A DNA stretch of 64,000 nt from Halopseudomonas xinjiangensis. GTDB taxonomy: Bacteria > Pseudomonadota > Gammaproteobacteria > Pseudomonadales > Pseudomonadaceae. Both the position numbers and the translations under genes were made by a program. The DNA lies in the NCBI RefSeq assembly GCF_900104945.1, contig NZ_LT629736.1, positions 3,127,001 to 3,191,000 of the forward strand, written 5' to 3'. Below the pieces are notes generated by a model, which was not told where the DNA came from, did not search any database, and saw nothing but the letters and a program-made list of their open reading frames with translations. This document shows, in pieces, positions 1 through 9,953 of the stretch. Position 1 is the first letter of the stretch. The number at the start of each line of letters is the position of its first letter.

Positions 1-1182
1 GAAAAGGACCCTGCCCTTTCCGAACTCTACATAGTGGAGGGCGACTCTGCGGGCGGTTCAGCCAAGCAGGGCCGCAACCGCAAGACTCAGGCGATATTGC
101 CGCTGAAGGGCAAGATCCTCAACGTGGAAAAGGCACGCTTCGACAAGATGCTGTCTTCTGCCGAAGTTGGCACGCTGATCACTGCGCTGGGCTGCGGTAT
201 CGGTCGCGAAGAGTTCAATATCGAGAAGCTGCGCTACCACAACATTATCATCATGACCGATGCTGATGTCGACGGCTCGCACATTCGCACGCTGTTGCTG
301 ACGTTTTTCTTCCGTCAGATGCCCGAGTTGATCGAGAAAGGCTACATCTATATCGCGCAGCCTCCGCTGTACAAGATCAAGAAAGGCAAGCAGGAGCAAT
401 ATCTGAAGGACGACGAAGCGCTCGAAGAGTATCTGACTCAGTCGGCGCTGGAAGACTCGTATCTGTTCGTCAATGAAGACGCACCGGGAATAACCGGCGA
501 AGGCCTTGAACGTATCGTTCAGGAATATCGCGGGGTGATGAAAACGCTCAAGCGGCTCGCGCGGCTCTATCCGCAGGAGCTGATGGAGCACTTCATTTAC
601 CTTCCGCGTCTGACGGTCGATAACCTGGCCGACAAGCCGTTCATGGACGAGTGGGTCGGCCGCTTTGAAGCGATGATCAAGGCGACCGAGCGTTCCGGGA
701 CCTATTATGCAGTAAGCCTGCGTGAAGACCGCGAGCGTCGCCTCTGGCTTCCGGAGGTCGAAACAGTGTCGCATGGCTTGTCCAGCTACCATACGTTCAA
801 CCGCGATCTGTTTGCCAGCAACGACTATCGCACCATGGCCGAGCTGGGCGAGAAACTGCAAAGCCTGCTCGAAGATGGCGCCTATATGCAGCGCGGCGAG
901 AAAAAGAAGCCGATCACGCATTTCAAAGAAGGTCTGGACTGGATGATGAACGAGACCGCTCGGCGTCATACCATCCAGCGCTACAAAGGTCTGGGCGAAA
1001 TGAACCCTGATCAGCTGTGGGAGACCACCATGGATCCCGAGAGCCGGCGCATGCTGCGCGTCAACGTCGAAGACGCGATTGCTGCGGATCAGATCTTCAA
1101 CACGCTCATGGGCGACCATGTGGAACCGCGTCGCGACTTCATTGAAAGCAATGCATTGGCAGTCTCCAACCTGGACGTCTAA
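1..1182 (+). CDS. gyrB: DNA gyrase subunit B, C-terminal part (5' cut by window edge)
   Basis: ATP-dependent type II topoisomerase subunit that introduces negative supercoils. The visible 393 residues begin inside the TOPRIM domain: EGDSAGGSA is the metal-binding acidic motif and [16 protein letters not shown] carries the catalytic aspartates. The C-terminal tail with [11 protein letters not shown] and [12 protein letters not shown] is the standard GyrB end that contacts GyrA. The frame is open from base 1, so the start codon and ATPase/transducer domains lie upstream. In Pseudomonas the gene follows dnaA-dnaN-recF, which places the window near oriC. A strong terminator follows directly. Confidence 0.98.
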   Translation, partial: EKDPALSELYIVEGDSAGGSAKQGRNRKTQAILPLKGKILNVEKARFDKMLSSAEVGTLITALGCGIGREEFNIEKLRYHNIIIMTDADVDGSHIRTLLLTFFFRQMPELIEKGYIYIAQPPLYKIKKGKQEQYLKDDEALEEYLTQSALEDSYLFVNEDAPGITGEGLERIVQEYRGVMKTLKRLARLYPQELMEHFIYLPRLTVDNLADKPFMDEWVGRFEAMIKATERSGTYYAVSLREDRERRLWLPEVETVSHGLSSYHTFNRDLFASNDYRTMAELGEKLQSLLEDGAYMQRGEKKKPITHFKEGLDWMMNETARRHTIQRYKGLGEMNPDQLWETTMDPESRRMLRVNVEDAIAADQIFNTLMGDHVEPRRDFIESNALAVSNLDV

Positions 1183-1206
1183 GCCCACCCAGGCAAGCAG
1201 CAAAAG

Positions 1207-1235
1207 AAACCCGGCGTAAGCCGGGTTTTCTTTAT
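1207..1235 (+). terminator. Rho-independent terminator of gyrB
   Basis: A perfect 9-bp stem (AAACCCGGC at 1207-1215, GCCGGGTTT at 1220-1228) with a GTAA loop is followed by TTTTCTTTATTT. It starts 25 bases after the gyrB stop codon. Confidence 0.93.
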
Positions 1236-1340
1236 TTATCAGGCGCTTGCATATCTCATATCATAGCCTTTCGCTCGATTTCCAGGGTTTCGCCTGCGCC
1301 GCGCGTCGGACCCGGGAAACTCGTGCCCCCTCGCCTTTCT

Positions 1341-1356
1341 AAGTCGTATACGACTT
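1341..1356. promoter_or_regulatory. Perfect 16-bp palindrome upstream of the MBL hydrolase; candidate operator
   Basis: AAGTCGTATACGACTT reads the same on both strands. It lies 17 bases upstream of the GTG start of the hydrolase gene, in a 190-base gap after the gyrB terminator. Its position and symmetry suit a dimeric repressor (TetR- or GntR-type sites often have a GTATAC core). No regulator gene is adjacent, so the binding protein is unknown. Confidence 0.55.
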
Positions 1357-1373
1357 GATTAGGGGAAGCCAGC

Positions 1374-2213
1374 GTGCGAATCCATCATCTTAACTGCGGT
1401 TGCATGTGCCCGTTAGGCGGCGCGCTTTTCGACGGACATAGCGCCGGCACGACGGCTCAACTGGTCTGCCATTGCCTATTGATCGAGACCGCGCAGCACG
1501 GGCTGGTCTTGGTTGATACCGGGTTTGGCATGCAGGACGTCGCCAACCCAAGGCAGCGCTTGAGCGACTTTTTCATCGGCTTCAACAACATTCAGTTCAA
1601 CCACCGTTACACCGCCATACAGCAGATCCTCAACCTGGGCTTCGACCCGGCCGATGTTCGACATATCGTGCTAACACATTTGGATTTCGACCACGCGGGT
1701 GGGCTGGAAGACTTTCCTCAGGCGAAGGTTCACGTGATGCAGCGCGAAATCGACGCCGCTCGAACCGCCAGTGGTTTTCGCGACCTGCGACGTTATCGCC
1801 AGGCGCAATGGGACGAGGTGAGTGATTGGCAGTTTTACCAGCCACAGGGGGAAGGCTGGTTTGGGTTCGAGGCGGTACGTGAGCTATCCGGCCTCCCGCC
1901 GGAGATTCTGTTGATACCGCTTGCCGGACACACCGAAGGACATGCAGGTGTGGCCATCGATAGCCCTGAGGGCTGGCTGCTGCACGCGGGTGACGCGTAT
2001 TTCTACCACGGCGAGGTGGGCCAGCCGGAGCGTGACTGCCCGCCGGGCATGCGCTTCTACCAGACCATGATGGAAGTCGACCGAAGCCAGCGGCTGGGGA
2101 ACCAGAAGCGGCTGCGCGAGCTCTCTCTGACGCATGCCGACCAGGTCACCCTGTTCTGCAGTCATGACGCTACGGACCTGGAGCGCATGCGACGTCGCCG
2201 AGTATGGGCCTAG
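1374..2213 (+). CDS. Metallo-beta-lactamase-fold hydrolase (AHL-lactonase-like)
   Basis: A 279-residue protein of the MBL superfamily. THLDFDHAGG (His102, Asp104, Asp106, His107) is the metal-binding motif in the HxDxDH form; GHTEGHAGV and LHAGDAYF supply the later His and bridging Asp. The nearest recognisable group is the AiiA/AttM-like N-acyl-homoserine lactonase and related lactonase/esterase branch, but the substrate cannot be fixed from sequence. No signal peptide, so cytoplasmic. The start is GTG; GGGGAAG lies about 8 bases upstream. It sits alone between gyrB and the convergent plsC gene (4-base overlap of the 3' ends) and behind a perfect palindrome, which suggests an inserted, separately regulated gene. 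Confidence 0.8.
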   Translation: MRIHHLNCGCMCPLGGALFDGHSAGTTAQLVCHCLLIETAQHGLVLVDTGFGMQDVANPRQRLSDFFIGFNNIQFNHRYTAIQQILNLGFDPADVRHIVLTHLDFDHAGGLEDFPQAKVHVMQREIDAARTASGFRDLRRYRQAQWDEVSDWQFYQPQGEGWFGFEAVRELSGLPPEILLIPLAGHTEGHAGVAIDSPEGWLLHAGDAYFYHGEVGQPERDCPPGMRFYQTMMEVDRSQRLGNQKRLRELSLTHADQVTLFCSHDATDLERMRRRRVWA

Positions 2214-2947
2214 GGCTGCGTCGAAGGGGTGCCTAGCGACTCCAGCGCCTGGTTGACCCAGTTTTCGGCCTGCCGGTTGACCTCGACGATCGAGCGCGGA
2301 TCCGGCCCTTTCGGGTAGATCGCCGGGCCGATCATTACCGTCACCTTCCCTGGTCGTTTGCCCCAACCGGCCTTGGGCCAGAATTCGCCGGCGTTATGGG
2401 CGACCGGCACGACCGGGGCCATGTTCGCGCATGCGAGCGCGGCGCCGCCACGGGAGAATTTGGCGGGCTGCCCCGGCAACACACGTGTGCCTTCGGGGAA
2501 CACCAAAATCCAGATGCCTTCCGCGAGCCGCTCCCCGCCCGCTTTGCTGAGCTGCTTCAGCGAGTCGCGCGCATTGCTGCGGTCGATGGCAATCGGCCGA
2601 GCCAAGGCGAAAGCCCAGCCAAAGAACGGCACGTACAGCAGCTCTTTTTTGATCAAGGTCGTCTGCGGAGAAAACACCTGCTGCAGGAAAAAAGTCTCCC
2701 AGGTGCTCTGGTGATTGGCCAAGACGACGCCGGGCTGGTTTGGAATGTTTTCGCGACCAGTCACCTCGTAGCGGATGCCGACGATGTGCCTGGTCAACCA
2801 GACGGCGAACCGGCACCACCGGTTCACAATCAGATAGTACCGCCAGGGATAGGGCAGGAACGGGGCGATAACAAGCATCAGCAGGCCCCAGATGCCGGCG
2901 CTCGCGGAGAGCAGAAGGTAAAATAGAACGACACGCGCAAACATCAT
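2210..2947 (-). CDS. plsC: 1-acyl-sn-glycerol-3-phosphate acyltransferase family protein
   Basis: Membrane-anchored acyltransferase of the PlsC/LPLAT family (245 residues), making phosphatidic acid from lysophosphatidic acid. An N-terminal hydrophobic stretch (about residues 5-32) anchors it. The catalytic block is NHQSTWE (His79 with Glu84, the HX4E form of HX4D), and FPEGTR near residue 150 binds the glycerol phosphate. It overlaps the upstream gmhB stop by 4 bases (ATGA), so the two are translationally coupled. In Pseudomonas the gene in this position (sometimes called lptA) follows gyrB and precedes gmhB. Confidence 0.93.
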   Translation of the reverse strand: MMFARVVLFYLLLSASAGIWGLLMLVIAPFLPYPWRYYLIVNRWCRFAVWLTRHIVGIRYEVTGRENIPNQPGVVLANHQSTWETFFLQQVFSPQTTLIKKELLYVPFFGWAFALARPIAIDRSNARDSLKQLSKAGGERLAEGIWILVFPEGTRVLPGQPAKFSRGGAALACANMAPVVPVAHNAGEFWPKAGWGKRPGKVTVMIGPAIYPKGPDPRSIVEVNRQAENWVNQALESLGTPSTQP

Positions 2948-3483
2948 GCTTTGTTGTCCAGAAGGTGTTCGGTCACAGCTGCCAGATCGTCGAAAATCTG
3001 CGTCCTTTCTGGGAGCGCCTGGGTTGCGGTTTTACGACCTTTACCGGTCCGTACCAGGTAGGGCTGGCAGCCTAGCGCAGCGCCGGCCTGCAGATCGCGC
3101 AGGCTATCGCCTACGGTCGGTACGCCGTCGAGCGGCACGCCGTAATACTCTGAGATCTGCTTGAATAATCCGGATAGGGGCTTGCGACAGTCGCAGCCGT
3201 CATCCGGACCATGCGGACAGTAGACGATCATCCCCAGTCGGCCGCCCGCCTGCTCGATCATCGAACGCATCTTGTCGTGCATGGCTTCCAGCGTGGCGAC
3301 ATCGAACAGGCCGCGGGCCAACCCGGACTGGTTGGTGGCAACGCAGACCGTCCACCCGGCGCGGGTGAGCCGGGCTATGGCGTCGATCGAGCCGGGGACG
3401 TCGATCCACTCACCAGCCGTTTTGACGAACTCTTCCGAGTCCACGTTGATCACGCCGTCGCGGTCGAGAATGATCAGTTTCAT
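2944..3483 (-). CDS. gmhB: D-glycero-beta-D-manno-heptose-1,7-bisphosphate 7-phosphatase
   Basis: HAD-superfamily phosphatase (179 residues) that removes the 7-phosphate in ADP-heptose synthesis for the LPS inner core. The nucleophile motif ILDRDGVIN is at the N-terminus (Asp8, Asp10) and the Cys/His zinc site characteristic of GmhB is seen as CPHGPDDGCDCRKP. VGDSLRDLQA carries the conserved acidic residues. Four bases separate it from the glyS stop, and its own stop overlaps the plsC start, so it belongs to a glyQ-glyS-gmhB-plsC operon. Confidence 0.95.
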   Translation of the reverse strand: MKLIILDRDGVINVDSEEFVKTAGEWIDVPGSIDAIARLTRAGWTVCVATNQSGLARGLFDVATLEAMHDKMRSMIEQAGGRLGMIVYCPHGPDDGCDCRKPLSGLFKQISEYYGVPLDGVPTVGDSLRDLQAGAALGCQPYLVRTGKGRKTATQALPERTQIFDDLAAVTEHLLDNKA

Positions 3484-3487
3484 ACGA

Positions 3488-5545
3488 TCAACCGAGCAGC
3501 GAAATATCGGCCACGCCGAGGAACAACCCGCGCAGCCGCGCCAGCAATGCGTATCGGTTGGCCTTCACCGCATCGTCTTCCACGTTGACCATCACCTGGT
3601 CGAAATAGGTATCGACCGGCTCGCGCAACGTAGCCAGGGTTTCCAGCGTGCGCTGATATTCCCGCTGCTGCGTCAGCGGAGCGATGGACTGCTCCGCATG
3701 TTGAATCGAGGCAGCTAGTGCCTGCTCGGCGCCTTCCTGCAACAGCGTCGGATCGATCGCTTCGCTGATGCCCATTTCAGCCTTGGCGAGAATGTTCGAT
3801 ACCCGCTTGTTCGCCGCAGCCAGCGCTGCGGCATCCGGTAGCCGGCGAAACGCCTGAACGGCCTGTACCCGCTGATCGAAGTCCAGCGGCGAAGCGGGAG
3901 CCACAGCACGAACCGCCTGATATACCGCTACGTCGATGTCCTCGTCTTCGTAGCGCGCACGCAGCCTGTCGAAGATGAAGTCCTGCACCTGTGCAACCAG
4001 CCCGTCCTGCGTGACGCGGTCGCCGTACTGCTCGACTGCGTTCTGCAGGGCACCGTGCAGGTTCAGCTCAAGCTGCTTCTCGATCAGGATGCGCAGCACA
4101 CCCAGCGCCGCGCGGCGCAGCGCATAGGGATCCTTGCTGCCGGTGGGCAACATGCCGATGCCGAAGATGCCGACCAGCGTGTCGAGCTTGTCGGCCAGTG
4201 CTACGGCGGCACCGGTCAAGGTAGTCGGCAGTTCAGCGCCGGCGCCGCGCGGCATGTACTGCTCGTTGAGAGCGAGCGCGACGTCGTCGGCCTCGCCGTC
4301 GTGACGGGCGTAGTAATAGCCGGCAATGCCCTGAAGCTCGGGAAATTCGCCGACCATTTCGGTGGCCAGATCGCACTTGCTGAGGAGGCCGGCGCGGGCG
4401 GCGCGCTCGGCATCGCCACCGATCTGCGACGCGATGGAAGCGGCCAGCTGCGACACCCGTACCGCCTTGTCGTAGACGCTGCCGAGCTGCGCCTGAAACA
4501 CTACGTTGGCCAGACGCTGATTGCGCGTCTCGAGCGGCTGCTTCTGATCCTGTCGATAGAAGAACTCGGCATCGGTCAGGCGAGGCCGTACGACCTTCTC
4601 ATTGCCGGAAACGATCTGCGCCGGATCGTCGCTTTCGATGTTTGCCACGGTGATGAAGCGCGGCAACAGGCGGCCGTTGGTGTCGAGCAGGCAGAAGTAT
4701 TTCTGGTTGTCCTGCATGGTGGAAATCAGCGCTTCCTGCGGCACGTCGAGGAAGCGTTCCTCGAAGCTACAGACCAGCGGCACCGGCCATTCGACCAGCG
4801 CAGTCACTTCATCCAGCAGGTCGTCAGGGATGATCGCCTTGCCCTGTTGTTCCGCGGCAAGCTGCTCCACGCGGGAACGGATCATCTCGCGACGCTCGGC
4901 GAAATCGGCAAGCACCGAGGCTTGGCGCAGGTCTTCGGCATAGCTGGCGGGCGAGCCGATCTGCACCGGGTCGGGATGATGGAAACGGTGACCGCGCGAG
5001 TCGCGGCCCGAGCGCTGGGCAAGGATTTCCGCGGGGATAACCGTCTCGCCCTGCAGCATCACCAGCCACTGCGTGGGCCGCACGAATTCGGTCTTGCGAT
5101 CAGCCCAGCGCATGCGCTTGGGGATCGGTAGCGCAGCCAGCGCAGCATCGACGATGCCCGGCAGCAGCTCGCTGGCCGGCTGACCGGGAATATTCTGCAC
5201 GTAACGCAGCTTCGGGCCGCTGCGATCAAGCTGGTCGACTTCCACGCCACATTTGCGCGCGAAACCCAGGGCAGCCTGAGTCGGCAGACCATTAGCGTCG
5301 AAAGCAGCCTGTACGGGCGGTCCATCCGTCTGGCTGGTGCGGTCGGGCTGCTGGGTGGCCAGTCGCTCGACCAGCACAGCCAGACGGCGCGGCGCAGCGT
5401 AATAGCGAGCCGCTTCGTAGGCCAGGCCTGCGTCGCGCAGTCCGGTCTCAACGCCCTGCAAGAAGGCTTCAGCCAGACGTTTCAGTGCTTTCGGGGGCAA
5501 CTCTTCGGTGCCCAGCTCTACCAGAAAATCCTGTGCCTGCATCAT
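3488..5545 (-). CDS. glyS: Glycyl-tRNA synthetase beta subunit
   Basis: Large subunit (685 residues) of the bacterial alpha2beta2 glycyl-tRNA synthetase, which contributes tRNA recognition. The N-terminus [20 protein letters not shown] is the family hallmark, and the HD-like segment and C-terminal anticodon-binding region follow in the usual order to full length. Its ATG overlaps the glyQ stop by 4 bases. Confidence 0.97.
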   Translation of the reverse strand: MMQAQDFLVELGTEELPPKALKRLAEAFLQGVETGLRDAGLAYEAARYYAAPRRLAVLVERLATQQPDRTSQTDGPPVQAAFDANGLPTQAALGFARKCGVEVDQLDRSGPKLRYVQNIPGQPASELLPGIVDAALAALPIPKRMRWADRKTEFVRPTQWLVMLQGETVIPAEILAQRSGRDSRGHRFHHPDPVQIGSPASYAEDLRQASVLADFAERREMIRSRVEQLAAEQQGKAIIPDDLLDEVTALVEWPVPLVCSFEERFLDVPQEALISTMQDNQKYFCLLDTNGRLLPRFITVANIESDDPAQIVSGNEKVVRPRLTDAEFFYRQDQKQPLETRNQRLANVVFQAQLGSVYDKAVRVSQLAASIASQIGGDAERAARAGLLSKCDLATEMVGEFPELQGIAGYYYARHDGEADDVALALNEQYMPRGAGAELPTTLTGAAVALADKLDTLVGIFGIGMLPTGSKDPYALRRAALGVLRILIEKQLELNLHGALQNAVEQYGDRVTQDGLVAQVQDFIFDRLRARYEDEDIDVAVYQAVRAVAPASPLDFDQRVQAVQAFRRLPDAAALAAANKRVSNILAKAEMGISEAIDPTLLQEGAEQALAASIQHAEQSIAPLTQQREYQRTLETLATLREPVDTYFDQVMVNVEDDAVKANRYALLARLRGLFLGVADISLLG

Positions 5546-6489
5546 TCGGCCTCCTTCAGTTTGGCCAGTACTTCGTCACGCAATTCGGGTTTGGCCATGG
5601 GGAAGCCGAGTCGGGCGCGGGCATGCAGATAACTCTGCGCGATCGAACGCGCCAGGCTGCGTACGCGCAGGATGTAGCGCTGACGCTCGGTCACCGAGAT
5701 CGCACGGCGGGCATCGAGCAGATTGAAGGTGTGCGAAGCTTTGATCACCATCTCATACGCTGGCAGCGGCAGGTCGGCGCTCATCAGGCGGTTCGCCTCG
5801 CCCTCGTAGAAGTCGAACAGCTCGAACAGCTTTTCGACGTTGGCGTGCTCGAAGTTATAGGTCGACTGCTCCACCTCGTTCTGGTGGAACACGTCGCCGT
5901 AGGTGACCTTGCCGAACGGGCCGTCGGAATACACCAGGTCGTAGACCGAGTCGACGCCCTGAAGATACATGGCCAGGCGCTCCAGGCCGTAGGTGATCTC
6001 ACCGGTGACGGGATAGCATTCGACTCCACCCACCTGCTGGAAATAGGTGAACTGCGTGACTTCCATGCCGTTGAGCCAGACTTCCCATCCCAAACCCCAG
6101 GCACCGAGGGTCGGCGACTCCCAGTTGTCCTCGACGAAGCGGATGTCGTGCACCAGCGGATCCACACCGATATGCCGCAGCGAGTCCAGGTACAGCTCCT
6201 GGATGTCCTCGGGATTGGGCTTGAGCACTACCTGGAACTGATAGTAGTGCTGCAGGCGGTTGGGGTTCTCGCCGTAACGGCCATCAGCGGGGCGGCGGCT
6301 GGGCTGGACGTAGGCCGCGTTCCAGGTTTCCGGGCCGATCGCGCGCAGAAAGGTGGCGGTGTGGAACGTACCGGCGCCCATTTCCATGTCATAGGGTTGC
6401 AGGATCACGCACCCCTTCTCTGCCCAGTAGTTTTGCAGGGCCAGGATCAGTCCCTGGAAGGTGCGCACGGCTGGATTGTTGTGAGTCAC
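5542..6489 (-). CDS. glyQ: Glycyl-tRNA synthetase alpha subunit
   Basis: Catalytic class II aminoacyl-tRNA synthetase subunit (315 residues) that charges tRNA-Gly with GlyS. The N-terminal [18 protein letters not shown] and [20 protein letters not shown] blocks, plus [19 protein letters not shown], are diagnostic for GlyQ. It is the first gene of the minus-strand glyQ-glyS-gmhB-plsC operon. The promoter must lie in the 157-base gap shared with the divergent tag gene. Confidence 0.98.
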   Translation of the reverse strand: MTHNNPAVRTFQGLILALQNYWAEKGCVILQPYDMEMGAGTFHTATFLRAIGPETWNAAYVQPSRRPADGRYGENPNRLQHYYQFQVVLKPNPEDIQELYLDSLRHIGVDPLVHDIRFVEDNWESPTLGAWGLGWEVWLNGMEVTQFTYFQQVGGVECYPVTGEITYGLERLAMYLQGVDSVYDLVYSDGPFGKVTYGDVFHQNEVEQSTYNFEHANVEKLFELFDFYEGEANRLMSADLPLPAYEMVIKASHTFNLLDARRAISVTERQRYILRVRSLARSIAQSYLHARARLGFPMAKPELRDEVLAKLKEAE

Positions 6490-6646
6490 GTTTTCACCCG
6501 GTGAGGCTTCGAAGAAGGCGGAAGTATACAGTTAGAACACGCCGGCATACATAAAGCGCGCCAATTGCACGAGGTGTTCTGCCAGACTTTGCCGGTTCGG
6601 CCCTGAGGGGTATAACCGGACGATCAATGCCACGAGGAGATATCAC

Positions 6647-7228
6647 ATGCCCGAAAGTCCGCCAGCCGGAGTGGTTCGCTGTCAGTGGTGTTCCAGTGAC
6701 CCGGTCTATCAGCACTACCATGACACCGAATGGGGCGTGCCCGAGTACGACGCGCAGAAACTGTTCGAGAAGCTGCTGCTCGATGGCTTCCAGGCGGGCC
6801 TGTCTTGGATCACCATCCTCAAGAAGCGTGATCGCTACCGCGAGGTCTATCGCGGCTTCGACCCGCGGTTCATGGCCGATCAGGACGATGACGTGTTGCA
6901 AGCGCTCCTGCAGGACCCGGGCATCATCCGCAACCGGCTGAAAGTCTACGGTGCGCGGCAAAACGCCCGAGCCTGGCTGCAGCTCGGGCAGGAGACGGAC
7001 CCAGGGAAGTGGTTGTGGCAGTTTGTCGGAGGGCAGCCGAAGGTTAACCATTTCCAGAGCTTTGCCGAGGTGCCGGCGATCACCCGCGAAGCAGAAAATA
7101 TGAGCCGGGCGCTACGCAAGGCCGGTTTCACCTTCGTCGGGCCAACGATCTGCTATGCCTTCATGCAGGCGACGGGAATGGTCATGGACCATACCGCTGA
7201 CTGTTTTCGTTATGCAGAGCTCAGCTGA
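6647..7228 (+). CDS. tag: DNA-3-methyladenine glycosylase I
   Basis: Base-excision repair enzyme that removes 3-methyladenine from alkylated DNA (193 residues). The zinc-binding residues are seen as the N-terminal Cys in VRCQWC, the His in YHDTEWG and the C-terminal H-T-A-D-C pair. The HhH core and the LLLDGFQAGLSWITIL and FVGPTICYAFMQA motifs are typical of Tag. Divergent from glyQ, as in other pseudomonads. AGGAG lies shortly before the ATG. Confidence 0.95.
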   Translation: MPESPPAGVVRCQWCSSDPVYQHYHDTEWGVPEYDAQKLFEKLLLDGFQAGLSWITILKKRDRYREVYRGFDPRFMADQDDDVLQALLQDPGIIRNRLKVYGARQNARAWLQLGQETDPGKWLWQFVGGQPKVNHFQSFAEVPAITREAENMSRALRKAGFTFVGPTICYAFMQATGMVMDHTADCFRYAELS

Positions 7229-7291
7229 TGCCAGGTCGCGGGCGGAGCGGATGCGCTTTACAATGGCGTTTTCTGCCATCTGGAGTAACGC

Positions 7292-8179
7292 GTGGAGCGG
7301 TTAAAGGGCGCAATCATCGTCGGCTTTCTCAAGCTTTTCTCGCTACTGCCGTTTTCGTTGGCGCAACGCCTGGGTGCTGGCGTGGGCTGGCTGATGTGGA
7401 AACTGCCCAACCGGTCCCGTGATGTGGTGCGCATCAATCTCGAGCACTGCATGCCGGAGCTCTCGGAAACCGATCGTAGCGACCTGGTACGTCGCACGCT
7501 GCTCGACACTGGCCGCAGCTTCGCCGAGAGCGCCTGCGCCTGGATGTGGCCACCGCAGAAGACGCTCAGGCTGATCAAGGAAGTGGAAGGTGAGCATCTG
7601 CTGGAAGAGGCGCTTGCCGCCGATACGGGGCTGGTATGCATCACCAGTCACCTGGGTAACTGGGAAGTGCTCAATCATTACTACTGCTCCAAATGCTCGC
7701 CGATCATTTTCTATCGCCCACCCAAGCAGAAGGCGGTGGATGATTTGCTCAAGCGTCAGCGCAGCCAACTGGGCAACAAGGTCGCCGCTTCGACCCGTGA
7801 GGGCATCATCAGCGTCATGAAAGAGGTACGTCGCGGCGGCGCGGTGGGGATTCCTGCCGATCCGGAGCCGGCACTCAAGAGTGGCGTATTCGTGCCCTTC
7901 TTCGGTGTGCAGGCGTTGACCAGCAAATTCGTCCCCAGCATGCTCAAGAACGGTCAGGCACGAGCCCTGTTCCTGCATTGCGTGCGGCTACCAGATAACT
8001 CCGGATTCAAGGTGATACTGGAAGCGGCGCCCGAGGGGCTTTACAGTAGCGATGAGACCGAGGCGGTAAGCGCCATGAGCGCAGTGATTGAACGCTATGT
8101 GAGACGTTGGCCCAGCCAGTACATGTGGTCGATGAAGCGCTTCAAGAAGCGGCCACCCGGCGAGAAGAAGTGGTACTGA
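7292..8179 (+). CDS. htrB: Lipid A biosynthesis acyltransferase (HtrB/LpxL family)
   Basis: Inner-membrane acyltransferase (295 residues) that adds a secondary acyl chain to lipid A. The catalytic HX4E motif is SHLGNWE (His120, Glu125), preceded by an N-terminal hydrophobic anchor (about residues 8-35). The start is GTG 64 bases after the tag stop. Gene order tag-htrB-PilZ matches the origin region of Pseudomonas. Whether it acts as LpxL-type lauroyl or another chain-specific enzyme cannot be settled from sequence. Confidence 0.93.
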   Translation: MERLKGAIIVGFLKLFSLLPFSLAQRLGAGVGWLMWKLPNRSRDVVRINLEHCMPELSETDRSDLVRRTLLDTGRSFAESACAWMWPPQKTLRLIKEVEGEHLLEEALAADTGLVCITSHLGNWEVLNHYYCSKCSPIIFYRPPKQKAVDDLLKRQRSQLGNKVAASTREGIISVMKEVRRGGAVGIPADPEPALKSGVFVPFFGVQALTSKFVPSMLKNGQARALFLHCVRLPDNSGFKVILEAAPEGLYSSDETEAVSAMSAVIERYVRRWPSQYMWSMKRFKKRPPGEKKWY

Positions 8180-8206
8180 CCCACCCCAACCAGAAGGACC
8201 TGTGCC

Positions 8207-8482
8207 GTGGCCAACCAGCGACAGTATCCGCGCACTGCGATGCGTTGCCGCATCAAGATCAGTCATCCGCAGATCGGTGAGGTGTTCGGCTTCACGAGGG
8301 ATTTGTCGGACGGCGGCGTCTTCGTCGAGAACGCCGACCTCGCCGGGCTTGCCCCAGGTACCAAGGTGCAAGGCCAGGTACAGGACATGCCCATCGAGGC
8401 CCCTATTCTGGCGATGCAGATCCAGCGAGTGATCCCCGGGGAAGGCGCCGGCATGGCGTTCCTCGACGAAGACCCGATCTGA
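8207..8482 (+). CDS. PilZ-domain protein
   Basis: A single-domain PilZ protein of 91 residues. Both parts of the c-di-GMP binding signature are present: RxxxR as RQYPR near residue 5 and D/NxSxxG as DLSDGG near residue 34. It is therefore a plausible c-di-GMP receptor. The start is GTG with GAAGGA about 7 bases upstream. It follows htrB by 27 bases and is convergent with trkH. Confidence 0.88.
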   Translation: MANQRQYPRTAMRCRIKISHPQIGEVFGFTRDLSDGGVFVENADLAGLAPGTKVQGQVQDMPIEAPILAMQIQRVIPGEGAGMAFLDEDPI

Positions 8483-8483
8483 C

Positions 8484-9932
8484 CTAGCGCCGCCAGAACA
8501 TCGGTGTCAGCAGCACCAGCAGGGTGAACACTTCCAGACGCCCGAGCAGCATGGCGAAGCTGAGGATCCATTTAACCGTCGCCGTCAGCCCACCGTAGTG
8601 TGCGGAGACCTCGCCCAACCCCGGGCCGAGGTTGTTGATACAGGCGGCCAGCGCCGAGAACGCGGTAACGAAGTCCAGGCCGGTGCCGAGCAGGATCAGA
8701 AACAGCACGGCGAAGGTGAACACGTACACCGCGCAGAATCCCCATACCGCTTCGACTATCCGGTCCGGCACGGGCTTGCCGCCCAGCTTGACCGGGAAAA
8801 CGCCGTGGGTATGCAACAGCCGCTTGATTTCGCGCGTGCCCTGCTTGTACAGCAGAATCACGCGAATCACTTTCATCCCGCCCCCGGTAGAGCCGGCGCA
8901 GGCCCCGATGAAGCTGGCGTAGAGCAGCAGGAATGGCAGCACCGTTGGCCAGGCCGAGAAGTCTGTCACGCCAAAGCCGGCGGTGGTGGCGATGGATACC
9001 GTTTGGAAGGCGCTATAGCGGATCGAGGTCCAGACGTCGAAATACTGGAAATGGATCAGAAACACGCAGCAGATCAGGAACAGGCCGAGCAGAATCAACA
9101 GGTAGGTCCGGCACTCCACGTCGTGCCAGTAGTTTTTCAGCGAGCGGAAGCGCCACGAGAGGAAGTGCAGGGCGAAGTTGATCCCGGAAATCAGCATGAA
9201 AATGATGCAGATGAACTCGATAAGCGGACTATCGAAGTAACCGATACTCGCATCGTGGGTGGAAAAGCCGCCGATCGCCACCGTGGAAAAGCTATGGCCG
9301 ATCGCATCGAACAGCGTCATGCCTGCCGCCCAGTAAGCCAGGGCGCACGCCAGGGTCAGCCCGGCGTAGATATACCAGAGCACCTTGGCGGTTTCGGCGA
9401 TACGCGGGGTGAGTTTGTTCTCCTTCAGCGGACCGGGCATCTCCGCACGATACAGCTGCATGCCGCCGACACCCAGCAATGGCAGGATCGCCACCGCCAG
9501 CACGATGATCCCCATGCCGCCGAACCATTGCAGCTGCTGTCGGTAGAACAGCAGCGCGCGGGGCAGCGTGTCGAGGCCGGTGATGACCGTCGCCCCGGTA
9601 GTAGTCAGTCCCGAGAAGGATTCGAACACCGAATCCGCCACGCTGAGGTCCGGCAGCTCCAGCAGGTACAGCGGCAGCGCCCCGAACAGGCCGAGAACCA
9701 GCCAGAACAACACCGTTATCAGATAGCCGTCGCGGGTCCGCAGCTCGTTGCGCTGGCGGCGCACCGGCAACCACATGAGAAAGCCGACCAGGGCAGTCAC
9801 TGCGAAGCCGACCAGGAAGGCTTCACGCGCCTGTTCTCCGTAGAACCAGCCGACGCCTGCCGAGGGCAGCATGCTGGTGGAAAACAGCATGAGCAAAATG
9901 CCGAGGATCCGCTGGATTTGCGAGTACTGCAT
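8484..9932 (-). CDS. trkH: Trk potassium transporter membrane subunit
   Basis: Potassium-translocating subunit of the Trk system (482 residues, about ten membrane segments). The selectivity-filter repeats of TrkH/KtrB proteins are visible, for example SGLTTTGATV, TVAIGGFSTHD, TTAGFGVTD and the last near ACINNLGPGLGE. TrkA is encoded immediately upstream on the same strand (21-base gap), so the regulatory and membrane subunits are co-transcribed. Confidence 0.95.
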   Translation of the reverse strand: MQYSQIQRILGILLMLFSTSMLPSAGVGWFYGEQAREAFLVGFAVTALVGFLMWLPVRRQRNELRTRDGYLITVLFWLVLGLFGALPLYLLELPDLSVADSVFESFSGLTTTGATVITGLDTLPRALLFYRQQLQWFGGMGIIVLAVAILPLLGVGGMQLYRAEMPGPLKENKLTPRIAETAKVLWYIYAGLTLACALAYWAAGMTLFDAIGHSFSTVAIGGFSTHDASIGYFDSPLIEFICIIFMLISGINFALHFLSWRFRSLKNYWHDVECRTYLLILLGLFLICCVFLIHFQYFDVWTSIRYSAFQTVSIATTAGFGVTDFSAWPTVLPFLLLYASFIGACAGSTGGGMKVIRVILLYKQGTREIKRLLHTHGVFPVKLGGKPVPDRIVEAVWGFCAVYVFTFAVLFLILLGTGLDFVTAFSALAACINNLGPGLGEVSAHYGGLTATVKWILSFAMLLGRLEVFTLLVLLTPMFWRR

Positions 9933-9953
9933 GGGGCGCTTACCTGTGCCTGA

